Shown: positions 51,546-62,672, numbered from the stretch's first letter. The stretch is DNA of 64,000 nucleotides from Engraulis encrasicolus (GCF_034702125.1 NC_085871.1:28530381-28594380); one strand, 5' to 3'. The notes: generated by a model not told the origin, from the sequence alone. Numbers and translations: made by a program.

Positions 51546-52604
51546 TGCATCAATCACTCCAGATGCTACGATGCAATATAATCATTCTGGTCTTGAAAAA
51601 ACACATCAGCCTGAAGGGTTAATTCTACCTCATGTCAAATAAACCTTTTAGACATTATAGTTATATATATATATATATATTATATTATAGTCACGAACCT
51701 CCATAACCGCGTTCAATTGCAAAATTGAAGGAAAAAATAACTCCTTACTACAAACTTCCATAACCTCTTTCAACTGAATATTTGAGGAAAAAAAATCTCC
51801 TAACCTCTATGACATTTCTCATACAAACCATGACACTGATTGCTGTTGCACAGTATGGCGTCAGGAGATCCTGGGCAGACTCACATCCCCACCTTAGAAC
51901 CCTGTGGTTGTTTCTTCATTTGCTCTTTACACCACTAACCATGTGAAGCAGAACCATTTTAGTACCCCTCGTTTATTTGGCTGTATGATTGAGAGTGTAA
52001 GTATCTTTCATGTTTAACTCCTTAGCTCAGAGTCTCCGTTAAAATCTTATGGGTAGTGTTTACATGATGTTTTTAATTCCGAATTAATAATTCCAAATGA
52101 AATAGTCGAGATCACTTTGATCTTTCATTTAATTCCGAATTGTGAAGCGTTTATGTGACGTTTTCAAAGCAGAATTAAGCTTTATTCAAAATTCAAGTGA
52201 GTTAATTCTGAATTAAATGTCTCATGTAAACGAGGCCAAAGTTATCAAAATGGTAATGACCAAGTCTTATTTGGTTACTTAAAACTCTGCATTGTCATAG
52301 CAAAGTTGTTATTATGTAGTTGAGTGTTTTCAGCAAAGTGTGAATAGGCCTGTAGACAGGCCCATCTGCAGTAAGAATTGGTACATAAATAAACATCTTC
52401 ATCAAGATCCTTGCACACAACAAATTCTTTGTCACATCAAAGGAATTCGACCAGTTCAATTCTGGACCCTTTTTCCATTTCAGAAATTGAAAAAAAGTGT
52501 GTAGCCTAGAGTTAAGGAAACAACAGACAACAGCCCTTACACTAGAAACATTCACTAACCTTTATGTCCGTCTCGCTTCTTCTAACAGGTCCTGCCGGGT
52601 TCTT
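51546..52604. other. Intergenic, downstream of the 52.6-57.9 kb gene
   Basis: AT-rich sequence with a short AT microsatellite (51661-51688) and short inverted-repeat-like segments around 52065-52230 ('TTAATTCCGAATTAATAATT', 'GAATTAAATGTCTCATGTAAA'; compare 29631-29722), probably a decayed MITE. Any 3'UTR of the upstream gene lies at the right edge. Confidence 0.45.
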
Positions 52605-55600
52605 TTAAACAAGGTTGCTGAGACGAGCTTCACCCACTCTCACTCGTCTCAGCACAGCCCTCATCTTACAGAGCCAGTCATTTGCCTCCTGTTCGGCAGC
52701 GGACCTCTCCTCCAGCCCTCTCTTCTTCTTCTCCTCCTCCTCCTCTCTTTTCTCCATCTCCCGACTCTTCTGAATCTTTTCCTCAGCCTCCCTCCTCATT
52801 TTCACATTTTCCAACTTTTGCAGCTCATATTTTAGCCATTCTGCCTTCTTTTCCTCTTTCAGCAACATGTCCACTTGCTTCTTGAATTTCTTTGTTATCT
52901 TGCTGTCCTTTTGTTTGTCTTCTTGTCTGCACATTATTCTACAGCGCCTCATGTCTATGATTATGGTTCTCACAGTAACATTTTCTTCGTTCGTTTTTTG
53001 CTCTTCTTTCCTCCTCTCTTCCTCATGTATTCTTATCATTTCCTGTTTTTTCATTTCCAACTTCTCTTTGAGCAGCTTTTTAAACTCTTTGTCCTGTTCC
53101 TTTTCAAGCTTTTTCGGTTGAACCTTCTCTTCCTTTGCCTCTTTGGGATGAGCCTTTTGTCTCTTTTTTTCTTCATTCTCCTCCTCCACCAGCTTCTTTT
53201 TGTTGTTCTTTAAGCATGCTGCTAGCTGGCCCTTGACTATTTTCAACTCGGTTTCAACCCTCCTCTGGCCGTTCAAAATGTCCATTTTATCACCTTTTTT
53301 GACCCTCTTCACAATGATTTTCTCGTCTTTGTGGTGAGCCTTGGCCTCTTCTTTAAGCTTTCTGACCAAGTCAAGTTTCAATTTTGTTGAGAGCACCAAA
53401 ACTCGCAGACTCTCAACCTTTGATTGTCCTTCACAGCCCTCTTTGTGTTCCAATGCATCCTGCAAGAAGAAACAAATGCATGAAATAGCATTTTAGGATT
53501 ATGCATCTGGGTATCTCATTAAAAGGAAACAAATATGACCACACGGCCGTAGTAACCAGACTAACGGAAGGTAGGTAGGCCTAATTGTATCCTGGCATGC
53601 AGAAAATCATCACATTGTTGATGATGAAATATCTTAAGATTCGAATGTAACAAACGTGGTATCAGTTTAAACTCACTCTTGGTGTTATTGTCTGTGTTGC
53701 CTTGTGCTCAGTCAACACTGTACGGGAGGAGATGGGGGCATGGGACTTGCTGGTCTCTGAGTCAGTCAGCTTGTCATCTGGATCGATGGATGCCTCAGCA
53801 CTGGACCTCTTCTTCCTGCACCTTTGCATTGCATTTGCAGGTGGCAGAGGAGGCAGCGGTCTTGGCCGCACTGCAGGACTGCATGCCTGTTGCAGAGGAG
53901 GCAGCGGTTTTGGCCGCACTGCAGGTCTGCATGTCTGTTGCAGAGGAGGTAGCGGTCTGCGCCGCACAGGTCTGCATTGCTGTTTCAGGGCCTCTCGAAT
54001 CTTCTCGACATCAGAGTGTGAGACGGTGGCAAGTTGATCCACTGGTGACAGAGGAGAGAGTGGTCTTCGCTGCACCGCAGGACTGCCTGTCTGCTCGACC
54101 TCTCGAACCCTCCTCTCGTGCTTAGAGGGTGTGACGCCAGCAAGTTGATCCGCTGGGGGCAGAGGAAGTAGCGATTTTTGCTGCACTGCAGGTCTATATG
54201 TCTGTGACAGAGGAGAGAGCGGACTTCGCTGTACTGCAGGTGTGCATGTCTGCTCGGCCTCTCGAATCCTCCTCTCGTGCTCAGAGGGTGTGACGGCAAA
54301 TAGTTGATCCAGTGGTGACAGGGGGGGAACCGGTTTTAGTCCCATGGCAACAAGTAGATCCGCTGGTATCGGACCAGGTTTGAGTGTCATGGCAGCGAGT
54401 TGATCCAGTGGTAGCAGACGAGGCAGCGGTTTTCGCTGCACTGCAGGACTGCATGTCTTCTCGGACTCTCGAGCCCTCATCTCGTGCTCAGCGAGTGTGA
54501 CAGCAGGGCAGGGTGGATCTTCGCTCACTCTCTCACAGCCGACAAGTCTTACAGAGCACAGATGTGGCCCTACCTCTGGAGGTGCTGAGCCTGGTGCCGT
54601 ATGGGTGGCCATCTCCCACACAGACTCCAGAGTACAGACAGATGATCTGGGGGGATTCTCCATAATCTCCAAAGAAGACCCAGCTGACCTGGATGGACCT
54701 TTCATGGTCTCCACAGCCTCCTCAGACAGCTCTGCATCCTTTGGCAACTGTTTTATGGGAACACAAATATACACCTTTACAGCTTCTTACACATGAAATA
54801 TGTGTATCATTAACTTGGAATGTTTTTGTTGGGATAACTTTTTTGTAAAAGTTTTGTTTATACTGTATATTACATCGGCCTGCAAGAGATCCGGTTCTTC
54901 CACCACAGGATATGATCTGGACGGATCTTTCATAGTCTCCACAGTGTCTTCATATATCTCTGCATCTTTTGGCAACTGTGTTATGAGGGGGAAAAAAAAA
55001 CTTAACAGCTTCTTATGCATGCAATACGTGTATCATTAACTTGGGATAACTTTTGTGGATATATGAATTTGTTTGGATTTGTTTGTGTATTACATCGGTC
55101 TGCAAGGCATCCAGTTCTTCCACCACAGGAGATGATCTGGAGGGACTCTCTATGATCTCAAAAGAAGACCCAGCCGACCTGGACGGACCTCCCATGGTCT
55201 CCACAGCCTCCTCAGACAGCTCTATATCCCTTGACATCTGTTTTATGGAAGAAAAAAAACATAACAGCTTCTTATGGATGCAATACGCGTATCATTAACT
55301 TGGGGTAACTTTTGGAAACTTTTTGTTTTTATATTACATCGGCATTCAAGAGATCCGGTTCTCCCACCACAGGAGATGACCTGGATGGATGTTTCACAGT
55401 CTCCAAAGCATCTTCATCCTTTGGCAACTGTTTTATGAGAACAGAAATATACACCTTTACAGCTTCTTACACATGCAATACGTGTATCATTAAGTTGGGA
55501 TAACTTTTGTGTATCATGAATTTGTTTATATATTACATCAGTCTGCAGGAGATCCAGTTCTTCCACCACAGGAGATGATCTGGAGGGACTCTCTATACTC

Positions 55601-57878
55601 TCCAATGAAGACCCAGCCGACCCGGACGGACCTTCCATGGTCTCCACAGTGTCTTCAGATATCTCTGCATCCTTTGGCAACTGTGTTATGAGGGGGAAAA
55701 AAACCTTTACATTTTTTATGTATAGGCCTGGTTGCCAGCATTTAGGTATTAATTAATTAAATAATATGTTGATCTAAGGCTTCGTGAGAAAGTAGATTAA
55801 CCACTGCGCTTGGTTTGTTGCTATGGGCACCACTTTCTAATCTAGTGAGGAAATCAGACGCGCCTCTAGCAGAAGCGTGTAAGGACGCGCGTGGAACAAT
55901 TGCTGCGACTGTCAGACTGACTTGACAACCAAATGCGATAGAACTAACAACTGGGGTCTTGACTTGACAACCAAATGCGATAGAACTAACAACTGGGGTC
56001 TTAACTTGACAACCAAATGCGATAGAACTAACGACTGGGTCTTGACTTGACAACCAAATGCGATGGAACTAACGATTGGGTCTTGACCATAGCAACCTTT
56101 AGTTTAGAATTAGTAACGGCAGCTCCCCAGAAAGAAGCACCTTAGACGCACGCATGCCTGCATGACATAGGTGTCCTGCTCTCTGGGAATAATTGATTGA
56201 CGCCTGCTCAGCCAATCAGAGGACGTCCCGACTGCTCACTGGGTGATAAGTGTATCATTAACTTTGGTGTGCAATACAGTATGAATGGATTTGTTTATAT
56301 ATTACATCGTCCTGCAGGAGATCCGGTTGTTCCTCCACATGAGATGATCTGGAGGGACTCTCTATCGTCTCCAAAGAAGACTCTCCATAGAGAAGACTCT
56401 CTATAATCTCCACAGCCTCCTCAGACAGCTCTGCATCCTCTTCCAACTGTTTATGTGAAAAAAACCAACCCCAAAATGTAACAGCTTCTTATGGATGCAA
56501 TACGCGTATCATTAACTTGGGATAACTTTTGTGCATAATATGAATTTGTTTGGATTTGTTTATATATTACATCAGTCTGCAGGAGATCCGGTTCTTCCAC
56601 CACAGGAGATGACCTGGATGGATGTTTCACAGTCTCCAAAGCATCTTCATCCTTTGGCAACTGTTTTATGAGAACATAAATATACACCTTTACAGCTTCT
56701 TACACATGCAATACCTGTATCCTTAACTTGGGATAACTTTTGTGTATAATGTGAATTTGTTTGGATTGTCTTCAGACAGCTCTGCATCCGTTGGCATCTG
56801 TATTATGTGGAAGGCAACAATAAACATAAGCCTATTGTACATGCATCATTAACTTGGAATGGATCATATGAATGGATTTATTATTTATTGTGACTCATTG
56901 AATGTGACTCGTACTCTGTTCTTTCTGTCTGCTATGCCAAAAACATGCCACATATGCAGTGAGCATTCTATGTTGGTGTATTCAGGCCTGATCTACAGCT
57001 ACCTCAGGCCTCTTTTCAATTTTTATTCTTCCTTCAGCCCTTCATGTCAGTAATATTGAATGTCATTCACTTCAGTTTAAGAACACACATTTCAAAAGCA
57101 TCCACACTGTGGTACTGAGTGTCACAGACATTGATTTACCACTAATGTTTTCACGTGATAATGGCATACAGTAAGTTCAGAAGACATACCACAGGTGTCA
57201 CTGTTGATTCTTGACTGCTGTCCTCTGCACGCTGAAAAAACAAAGAAACAAATAAACAAACAAAAAGCAATGACCTTTCAGCAAATAGATCATTAAAAAA
57301 GAATTCATCATTAGGTCCCACAATACATTATGTTATTCAGTTCAATCTTGAAAGCATTGACACCACTTTATATTGTGAAATGTCTATGGGTGTTTTCACA
57401 CCCTGTCCCTTTCAGCCATTTAAGTCAACTCGGGCCTGTGACTCTGCATTTTGTGTGTATGTGAACACCCAAAATATCCAGACCCCTCGGAAGTGAACCA
57501 TCCTGAGACCTTTATTGTGGTCTCAGTATGGTTTGCTTATGAGTCCTGAAAAGTCACACTTGTTATAGGTGTAATAACTCGAGAGCACTAAAGGACCAGG
57601 TGTGATCAAAAAGGACTGACACACCACAAAAGCCTAATGGGACAAGAAAAGGCAGCTGGTTCTTTATGCAAAACACTCGCAATATGAACAAAACAAAAAC
57701 AAATTGAGTACTTTTGCTGTCGGTTCACTTTTTGGTCCACTTAAAGAGGACTGAGTTTGGTTACAGGGGACTAGGTGTGAAAATACCCTAAAATAATGCC
57801 TTAACGAGTGGGTTGAAGCATTTGTGAAGAAAAGGAGCTCTTGCTTACAGGTTCTGGACTGACACGTGCCGAACGCAT
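52605..57878 (-). CDS. Uncharacterised protein: cassette-exon array, Pro-rich repeats, coiled-coil C-terminus
   Basis: Product not recognised. - strand exons, all ending on codon boundaries: 57878-57849 (MRSARVSPEP), 57231-57190 (RAEDSSQESTVTPV), six repeat cassettes 56660-56571, 56446-56306, 55680-55537, 55427-55338, 55237-55094, 54975-54874, then 54747-53677 (357 codons) and 53459-52605 (284 codons and stop). The total is 902 aa if all are included. Cassettes read LPKDAELSEEAVETM..PSRS..PVVEELDLLQTD. The large exon begins with a seventh cassette and then has seven C.PAV..[RK]PLPPL-type repeats, several followed by DQLA and 'EHERR.RE'; three contain RxxPxxP, a class I SH3-ligand pattern. The last exon is a Lys/Glu-rich helix, likely coiled coil. 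No signal peptide or membrane segment. Every acceptor is AG and donors are GTAATA, GTATGT, GTAAGC or GTGAGT. The first ATG lies 8 nt inside its exon, so there is an upstream non-coding exon. Splicing is predicted only. Confidence 0.65.
53800..54470 (-). repeat. Proline-rich coding repeats in the large exon
   Basis: About seven degenerate units of 20-50 codons with the core [CYG].P(A)V..[RK]PLP.L. The last three are short (..RRRPLPPLQQTC, ..RPKPLPPLQQAC, ..RPRPLPPLPP) and the earlier ones carry DQLA and E-rich spacers. The recurring 'GCAGGTCTGCATG' and 'GAGGAGGCAGCGGT' on the + strand show recent DNA-level duplication. Confidence 0.8.
54874..56660 (-). repeat. Tandem duplicated exon-plus-intron units
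   Basis: Six full cassettes of 90, 141, 144, 90, 144 and 102 nt, with introns of 124, 625, 109, 100, 118 and 126 bp (the last reaching the copy at 54747). The introns are also homologous: each starts GTAATA, carries 'AAAAGTTATCCCAA' and 'TTAATGATAC', and ends '..ATAAAACAG' or close to it. The unit is therefore exon plus intron, about 200-270 bp. Short cassettes (30 and 34 aa) lack a middle segment present in the 47-48 aa form. Confidence 0.8.
55921..56086. repeat. 42-bp minisatellite, four copies
   Basis: Units start at 55921, 55963, 56005 and 56046; each begins CTTGACAACCAAATGCGATA. It lies inside the 625-bp intron between the second and third cassettes of the 52.6-57.9 kb gene, the only long intron in the array. 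Confidence 0.95.
56766..56797 (-). pseudogene. Truncated eighth cassette (relic exon)
   Basis: After an intact acceptor (ATAATACAG) it reads ATGCCAACGGATGCAGAGCT (MPTDAELSED), then jumps into intron-type sequence ('ATCCAAACAAATTC') without a donor. The cassette 3' part and splice donor were deleted. If used as an exon it would run to an in-frame stop about 15 codons later. Confidence 0.65.
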
Positions 57879-57886
57879 CTGGACAC

Positions 57887-58319
57887 CTATGAAGAGAGAA
57901 AGTATAAAGTTATTTCCTCCTGTAAATGGATACAAAATACATAGCACTTTACACACCTTGCACACTCATAATATTGATTTCTTTGTACACTTACAAGTAT
58001 ATCAACAAATTAAACTGAAAGCCTACCAGAGATCACCTGGTGTGCATGTAGGCTGTATATAATATTACTTTATCTCACTCAGTAGTTCTTTCATGTGTCT
58101 GTATCACTGACTTCTATACAAGTCAGTGGTCTGTATCTCACTGTCAGTGTGGTAAAATGAGCTTTCAAAGTAGCTTTGGAATGTTATGTCATACTGGTAT
58201 ACATCATGACATCATAAATACTCCCTGGTAGCTATGGGGAACTGGGACTGTAACTGTAGCTGTAGCATTTAGAAATGGCATCCAGTTTTGATATTGGGCT
58301 GCACTGCACACACTCATTT
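57887..58319. other. Upstream flank of the cassette-exon gene
   Basis: Begins as the intron before the start-codon exon (acceptor CTTCATAG, AG 57888-57887 on the - strand). No upstream exon or promoter motif could be fixed. Confidence 0.4.
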
Positions 58320-59110
58320 TGTGTGTCAAAGGAACTTTTCAGGTTCCCCAAATTTCAATTTTGAGTGGTAATGTTTTGTGATCAGACGCTCTTGAAATCT
58401 TTAAAATTCTATATTGCATCTCTGAATAGAACGGTATAAACTGAGCCAACTATCACTTAAGATGTGTGTGAGAACATCTTCCTGATATTCCTGACATATT
58501 CCTGACATACTTAATGCTTGGTTTATAATCTGAGAATAAGCCACATGTAGGCTACGCCTATCTGATTTGATTTCACGTGTCCATCTTCACTAACACGTAT
58601 AACCTTCAAAGGTCTACAGTCTCAACACAGCCCTCCCCACACATTCACATGTGACACAACTCTCCTTTTTGACTTCAACAATTTATGCTCTTATCTCCCC
58701 TCTGCCTCTCCCCTCCCCAAGTAGGCCTATTCCAAACCAGTCTACATTCACGGACACAATTTGTATGCAATTTATTCACATTTCCCTTAAACAGACGGTG
58801 AAGGCTGAAAGACTGCTGACTTTGTCCTACTGTATCTCTCTGACAAATAAACAGTTCAATAATGTATTTTATGACAACTTCTACAACCTTATTCCTAAAA
58901 TTCCTAAAATTAAAAAATTCAGGAGCAACTTTTCAGCATTAAAATACACTGGTGGTGAGGAAGTGTGTGGGCCTACAGATGGTGTAGGCTGACAGACTGC
59001 TGACTTTGTCCTACTATACCTCTCTGACAAACATAAACATTTCAATAATGTCCTTTACAAACTTCTACAACCATGGCATCCTTATTCCTTATTCCTTATT
59101 CCGTAAATTC
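58320..59110. repeat. Duplicated region, partner of 44600-45520
   Basis: Homologous in the same orientation to 44630-45510 but without the 44849-45133 MITE. It additionally contains an internal tandem duplication: the block starting 'GACTGCTGACTTTGTCCTAC' occurs at about 58812 and 58998. Confidence 0.8.
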
Positions 59111-59310
59111 ATAACCCTTTAATAGTCAACCAATCAAACTTACCAAATCACTGCAATGCCTCATCAGTTATCTGGTTCTAATGCATTAAGGCTTACCTCA
59201 CTCAATAGCTTGTGTTGTGCCTGTATCTTACATTCAGTCTGGTAAAATGAGGATTACCAAAACATTTTATAATGTTACAGTGCCACTGGTGTCATACCAA
59301 AGCATTATGT

Positions 59311-59460
59311 AAGGGTTAACGTTCGGCGAGAAGGTCGCTACCGTGGAATAGCAGCACGACAGAGAGAATCTTTAGACCCCGACGCGGAGCGGAGGGGTCT
59401 TGTTCTCTCTGAAGTGCTGCTATTCCACAAAGCGACCGACTCGCCGAAAGTTAACCCGCT
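59311..59460. mobile_element. Palindromic MITE, about 150 bp
   Basis: 'GGGTTAACGTTCGGCGAG' and 'GTGGAATAGCAGCAC' pair with 'GTGCTGCTATTCCAC' and 'CTCGCCGAAAGTTAACCC'. Nearly the whole element can fold into one hairpin around 'CCCCGACGCGGAGCGGAGGGG'. Confidence 0.8.
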
Positions 59461-59469
59461 TATTATAGA

Positions 59470-60155
59470 CTAGGCAGAAATCTCAGGAAACCCTTCAGAA
59501 AAAGGGTCTAGCGGCAAATTTGAGGAAAAGTCGGTAAACATGCTATTTCCCATAATTTGAGGGTGCTGAATCCAAATATTTAGTTTACCAAGCTGAATTT
59601 TGAGTTTTAAGCCTGCTAATTAGCATAATAGCATAGCAGTCATACTAGGCGAATGGAGATTCTTTGTCTCTGCAATATCTTTTGAAAGAATTGATCAATT
59701 GTCACCAAATCTTGTATGCTGATGCTCCAGCATGTGTACATGTATTGTCTATATTTTGGAAGCCACTGGTTTCAAGATGACTGACTTTCAAGATGGCCGA
59801 CTCATAAAATGTTAACAAAAAGTCCCATACTAATGCAAATTACAAGGATGGCACAAAACATCCAGCTTGGTAAACATAATATTTCTAATCAGAACCCCCA
59901 AAATATGTGAAAATGGACTATTTACCGACTTTTCTTCAAATATGCCACTAGCATTCTTTTTTTCTTAAAATTGTACTAGTACACAACTGTGCAAAAATCG
60001 CCGAAATACATTCAGAAAAAGGGATCTAACAGCAAATTAAATTGATATTATCTATAAGTTGAGGGTGGTGATTCTAAATATTATGTTTGCCAAGACAGAT
60101 TTTGAGGTTTAAGTGTGTTAATTAGCATAATAGCATAGCAGTCATATAGGCGAAT
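59470..60155. repeat. Three alternating-orientation repeat units
   Basis: A unit of about 150 bp with 'TCAGAAAAAGGG', 'GAGGGTG.TGA' and 'TTAATTAGCATAATAGCATA'-like sequence occurs forward at 59470-59640, reverse at about 59850-59990 and forward at 59996-60155. A reverse fourth copy lies at 63030-63190, beyond the large transposon. Confidence 0.75.
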
Positions 60156-62668
60156 GGGTCATTTCACGTGAAATCAGACACTTTGGGACCCGACCGACCC
60201 GGATTTCAATCATACTTGGTGTGCCTTTTTAGTAGCAAGGTAGCACCCCAGAACTGCGTTGGTTTGAATCTGACACTAATATTAAGGGAGAAACAGACTA
60301 GGAAAGGTTCACATGTGAGGACACTATAGGCCTACATTCAGCCTTGAATATATTTCAAGTCAGTGTTAGTCACAAAAAGATGCCTGTGGTGTTGTTTGAA
60401 AGCTCTTTTCCGGCTCTAAATATTGCACAATCAGCTTGGAATACAACAACTCTCAGAAGATGAATTATGATAAATTGAAAAATTAAAAATTGAATATCTA
60501 AAAAAGCTATATTTTAAAATGGCCAGTTCCTTGTCCAAACGTAGCCGGCAATGTCATGAGCAACACCTCAAATGCTGGTGTTTGGTTCGTTATTCATTTC
60601 AGAGAGAATTTGACTCACAAATATGGCATCATACAGAGCACTTACTAATAATATGGTAATGCCATAGTAGCATCACATGACAAAACAAAAACAAAACAAA
60701 AATGGTCAGTGTCCATGGTCCCAGGTTTCAGAAACTAAGGCAGATGTCCAGTTATACACACCAAATGATGATATGTGAATGTTTGAACATTCCTTCTCTG
60801 TGTACCTGTGCCATCCTCCCTTTACCGTACTTTAAAAAGATAATCAATGGCTACACTCTCATTTTGTACTCTACCAGTGCATTTGAAGCAGCAGCTGTGT
60901 CTTTTGTAGATAGTGTATAAGTACGTCCCGTTGCAGTTACAGGCTCCACTACCAGAAGCACATCCTGATGATCCATGACAAGTCTATCTGGTCTGAAGGG
61001 AAAAGTGAAGGATGGAGATGGTCCATGAGGATGCAGGAAGTTCAGTTTCACCTCTCCAGTGCTCGGCATACATTCCTTAACACATGCTAGCCACCAGTTG
61101 CCATCATATACAGCTACAACATACCCTTTGATGCTTGAAATAAATGTAACACATTCCTTTACTGAGCTCACTCTTTCAACTCTGCCTTCTCTGAATTCTG
61201 GAAATGGCCTAACTTCCACTGTGTCCATTGACAATGGGCAGAAGCTGTGTAGTTTTTGAGTACCTGGAATAGTTCTTGCAGATTCAAACCTTTTCAACAG
61301 GTTATCAGCTTCATGATGGTACATCTCTGTTGTGGCAAACTGGCAATGGATGTTCTTGACATTACCCTTGACAAATTCAAACAGTTTGTATGGCGTTACA
61401 ATTTAATTGTCAATAGGACGTTGCAGACTTGCTCGTGCAGCAAGCCATTTAACTGTCCCTCCAACGCCATCACATGGACCTTTGCCATATGATGTGGCAA
61501 AAAAGTGCCACTCTGCAGTTATGTGAAAATCTGCCTCGTGGTGGCACACATTTGTTATGTTTTTAAGGTTCTTATATTGTGCAGCACAGCCATCAGAAAA
61601 ATATATGATCTTCTTTGGACGTTCTGTCATTGACGAAGTGTCATTGAGGAACTGAATTAGGAGCTTCTGAAACAGATGTACAGCAATTGTATCGTGAATG
61701 TTGCAGTCTGAAATAACAACAAAACAGATTTTTTTTCCCCCAGTTTCAACTGATCTTGGTAGTAGCATACAAATGGATGGATTGTGGCCTTCACTGGTTG
61801 TCCCAGTGAAATGATTGAATAGCATCTTGAACTACAAAACCATAGTTTTCTGCAAAATCTGCTACCACTAAAAACGTTCCTAGTTCAAGGGAGTCAGTCA
61901 AGGATAAAGGTAACTGCAACGGGACGTACTTATACATTATCTACAAAAGACACAGCTGCTGCTTCAAATGCACTGGTAGAGTACAAAATGAGAGTGTAGC
62001 CATTGATTATCTCTTTAAAGTACGGTAAAGGAAGATGGCACAGGTACACAGAGAAGGAATGTTCAAACATTCACATATTTGGTGTGTATAAATGGACATC
62101 TGCCTTAGTTTCTGAAACCTGGGACCATGGACACTGACCATTTTTGTTTTGTCATTAGATGCTACTATGGTATTACCATATTATTAGTAAGTGGTCTGTA
62201 TGATGCCATATTTGTGAGCCAAATTCTCTCTGAAATGAATAACGAACCTAACGCCAGCATTTGAGGTGTTGCTCATGACATTGCCGGCTACATTTGGACA
62301 AGGAACTGGTCATTTTAAAATATAGCTTTTTTAGATATTCAATTTTTAATTTTTCAATTTATCATAATTCATATTCGGAGAGTTGTTGTATTCCAAGCTG
62401 ATTGTGTAATATATAGAGCCAGAAAAGTTCAAACAACACCACAGGCATCTTTTTGTGACTAACACTGACTGATATATTCAAGGCTGAATGTATAGTGTCC
62501 TACCCTCACATGTGAACCTCTCCTAGTCTGTTTCTCCCTTAATATTAGTGTCAGATTCAAACCAACGCAGTTCTGGGGTGCTACCTTGCTACTAAAAAGG
62601 CACACCAAGTATGATTGAAATCCGGGTCGGTCGGGTCCCAAAGTGTCTGATTTCATGTGAAATGACCC
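60156..62668. mobile_element. Fold-back DNA transposon, GGGTCATTTCACGTGAAAT ends, TSD GAAT
   Basis: Two long inverted arms (60156-60940 and 61910-62668, about 785 and 759 bp, nearly identical) enclose a centre of about 970 bp. Termini are GGGTCATTTCACGTG/CATGTGAAATGACCC. The 4-bp GAAT flanks it (60152-60155, 62669-62672). The paralogous repeat at 59637-59660 reads 'AGGCGAATGGAGATTCTT', an uninterrupted version of the insertion point. The left arm and centre encode a transposase-like protein on the - strand; the right arm is an inverted copy of its C-terminal end plus the flank. 4-bp duplications are known for Sola-type elements, but the superfamily is not proven. Confidence 0.88.
60851..61905 (-). 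pseudogene. Broken transposase-like gene
   Basis: Three frames on the - strand together resemble one conserved protein. The first, upstream of 61810, has ADFAENYGFVVQDAIQ and FHW. The second, 61825-61403, has KKICFVVISDCNIHDTIAVH, IIYFSDGCAAQYKN and AEWHFFATSYGKGPCDGVGG. The third, 61324-60851, has TQKLHSFCPLSMDTVEVRPF and VVAVYDGNWWLACVKECMP. I recognise these blocks from an abundant uncharacterised family in fish and cnidarian genomes. The spaced Asp (VISD, YFSD) and Glu (EWHF) could be a DDE triad. Defects: a frame change after FHWDNQ (TGA near 61798) and an in-frame TAA near 61401 between the second and third parts. The product, if any, would have acted on the element's own termini. Confidence 0.75.
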
Positions 62669-62672
62669 GAAT

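Noticed and set aside
55757..56053. 98-codon frame with repeated SSIAFGCQVKTPVV
   Set aside because: A translation of the 42-bp minisatellite in an intron of the cassette gene; 42 is divisible by three, which keeps the frame open by chance.
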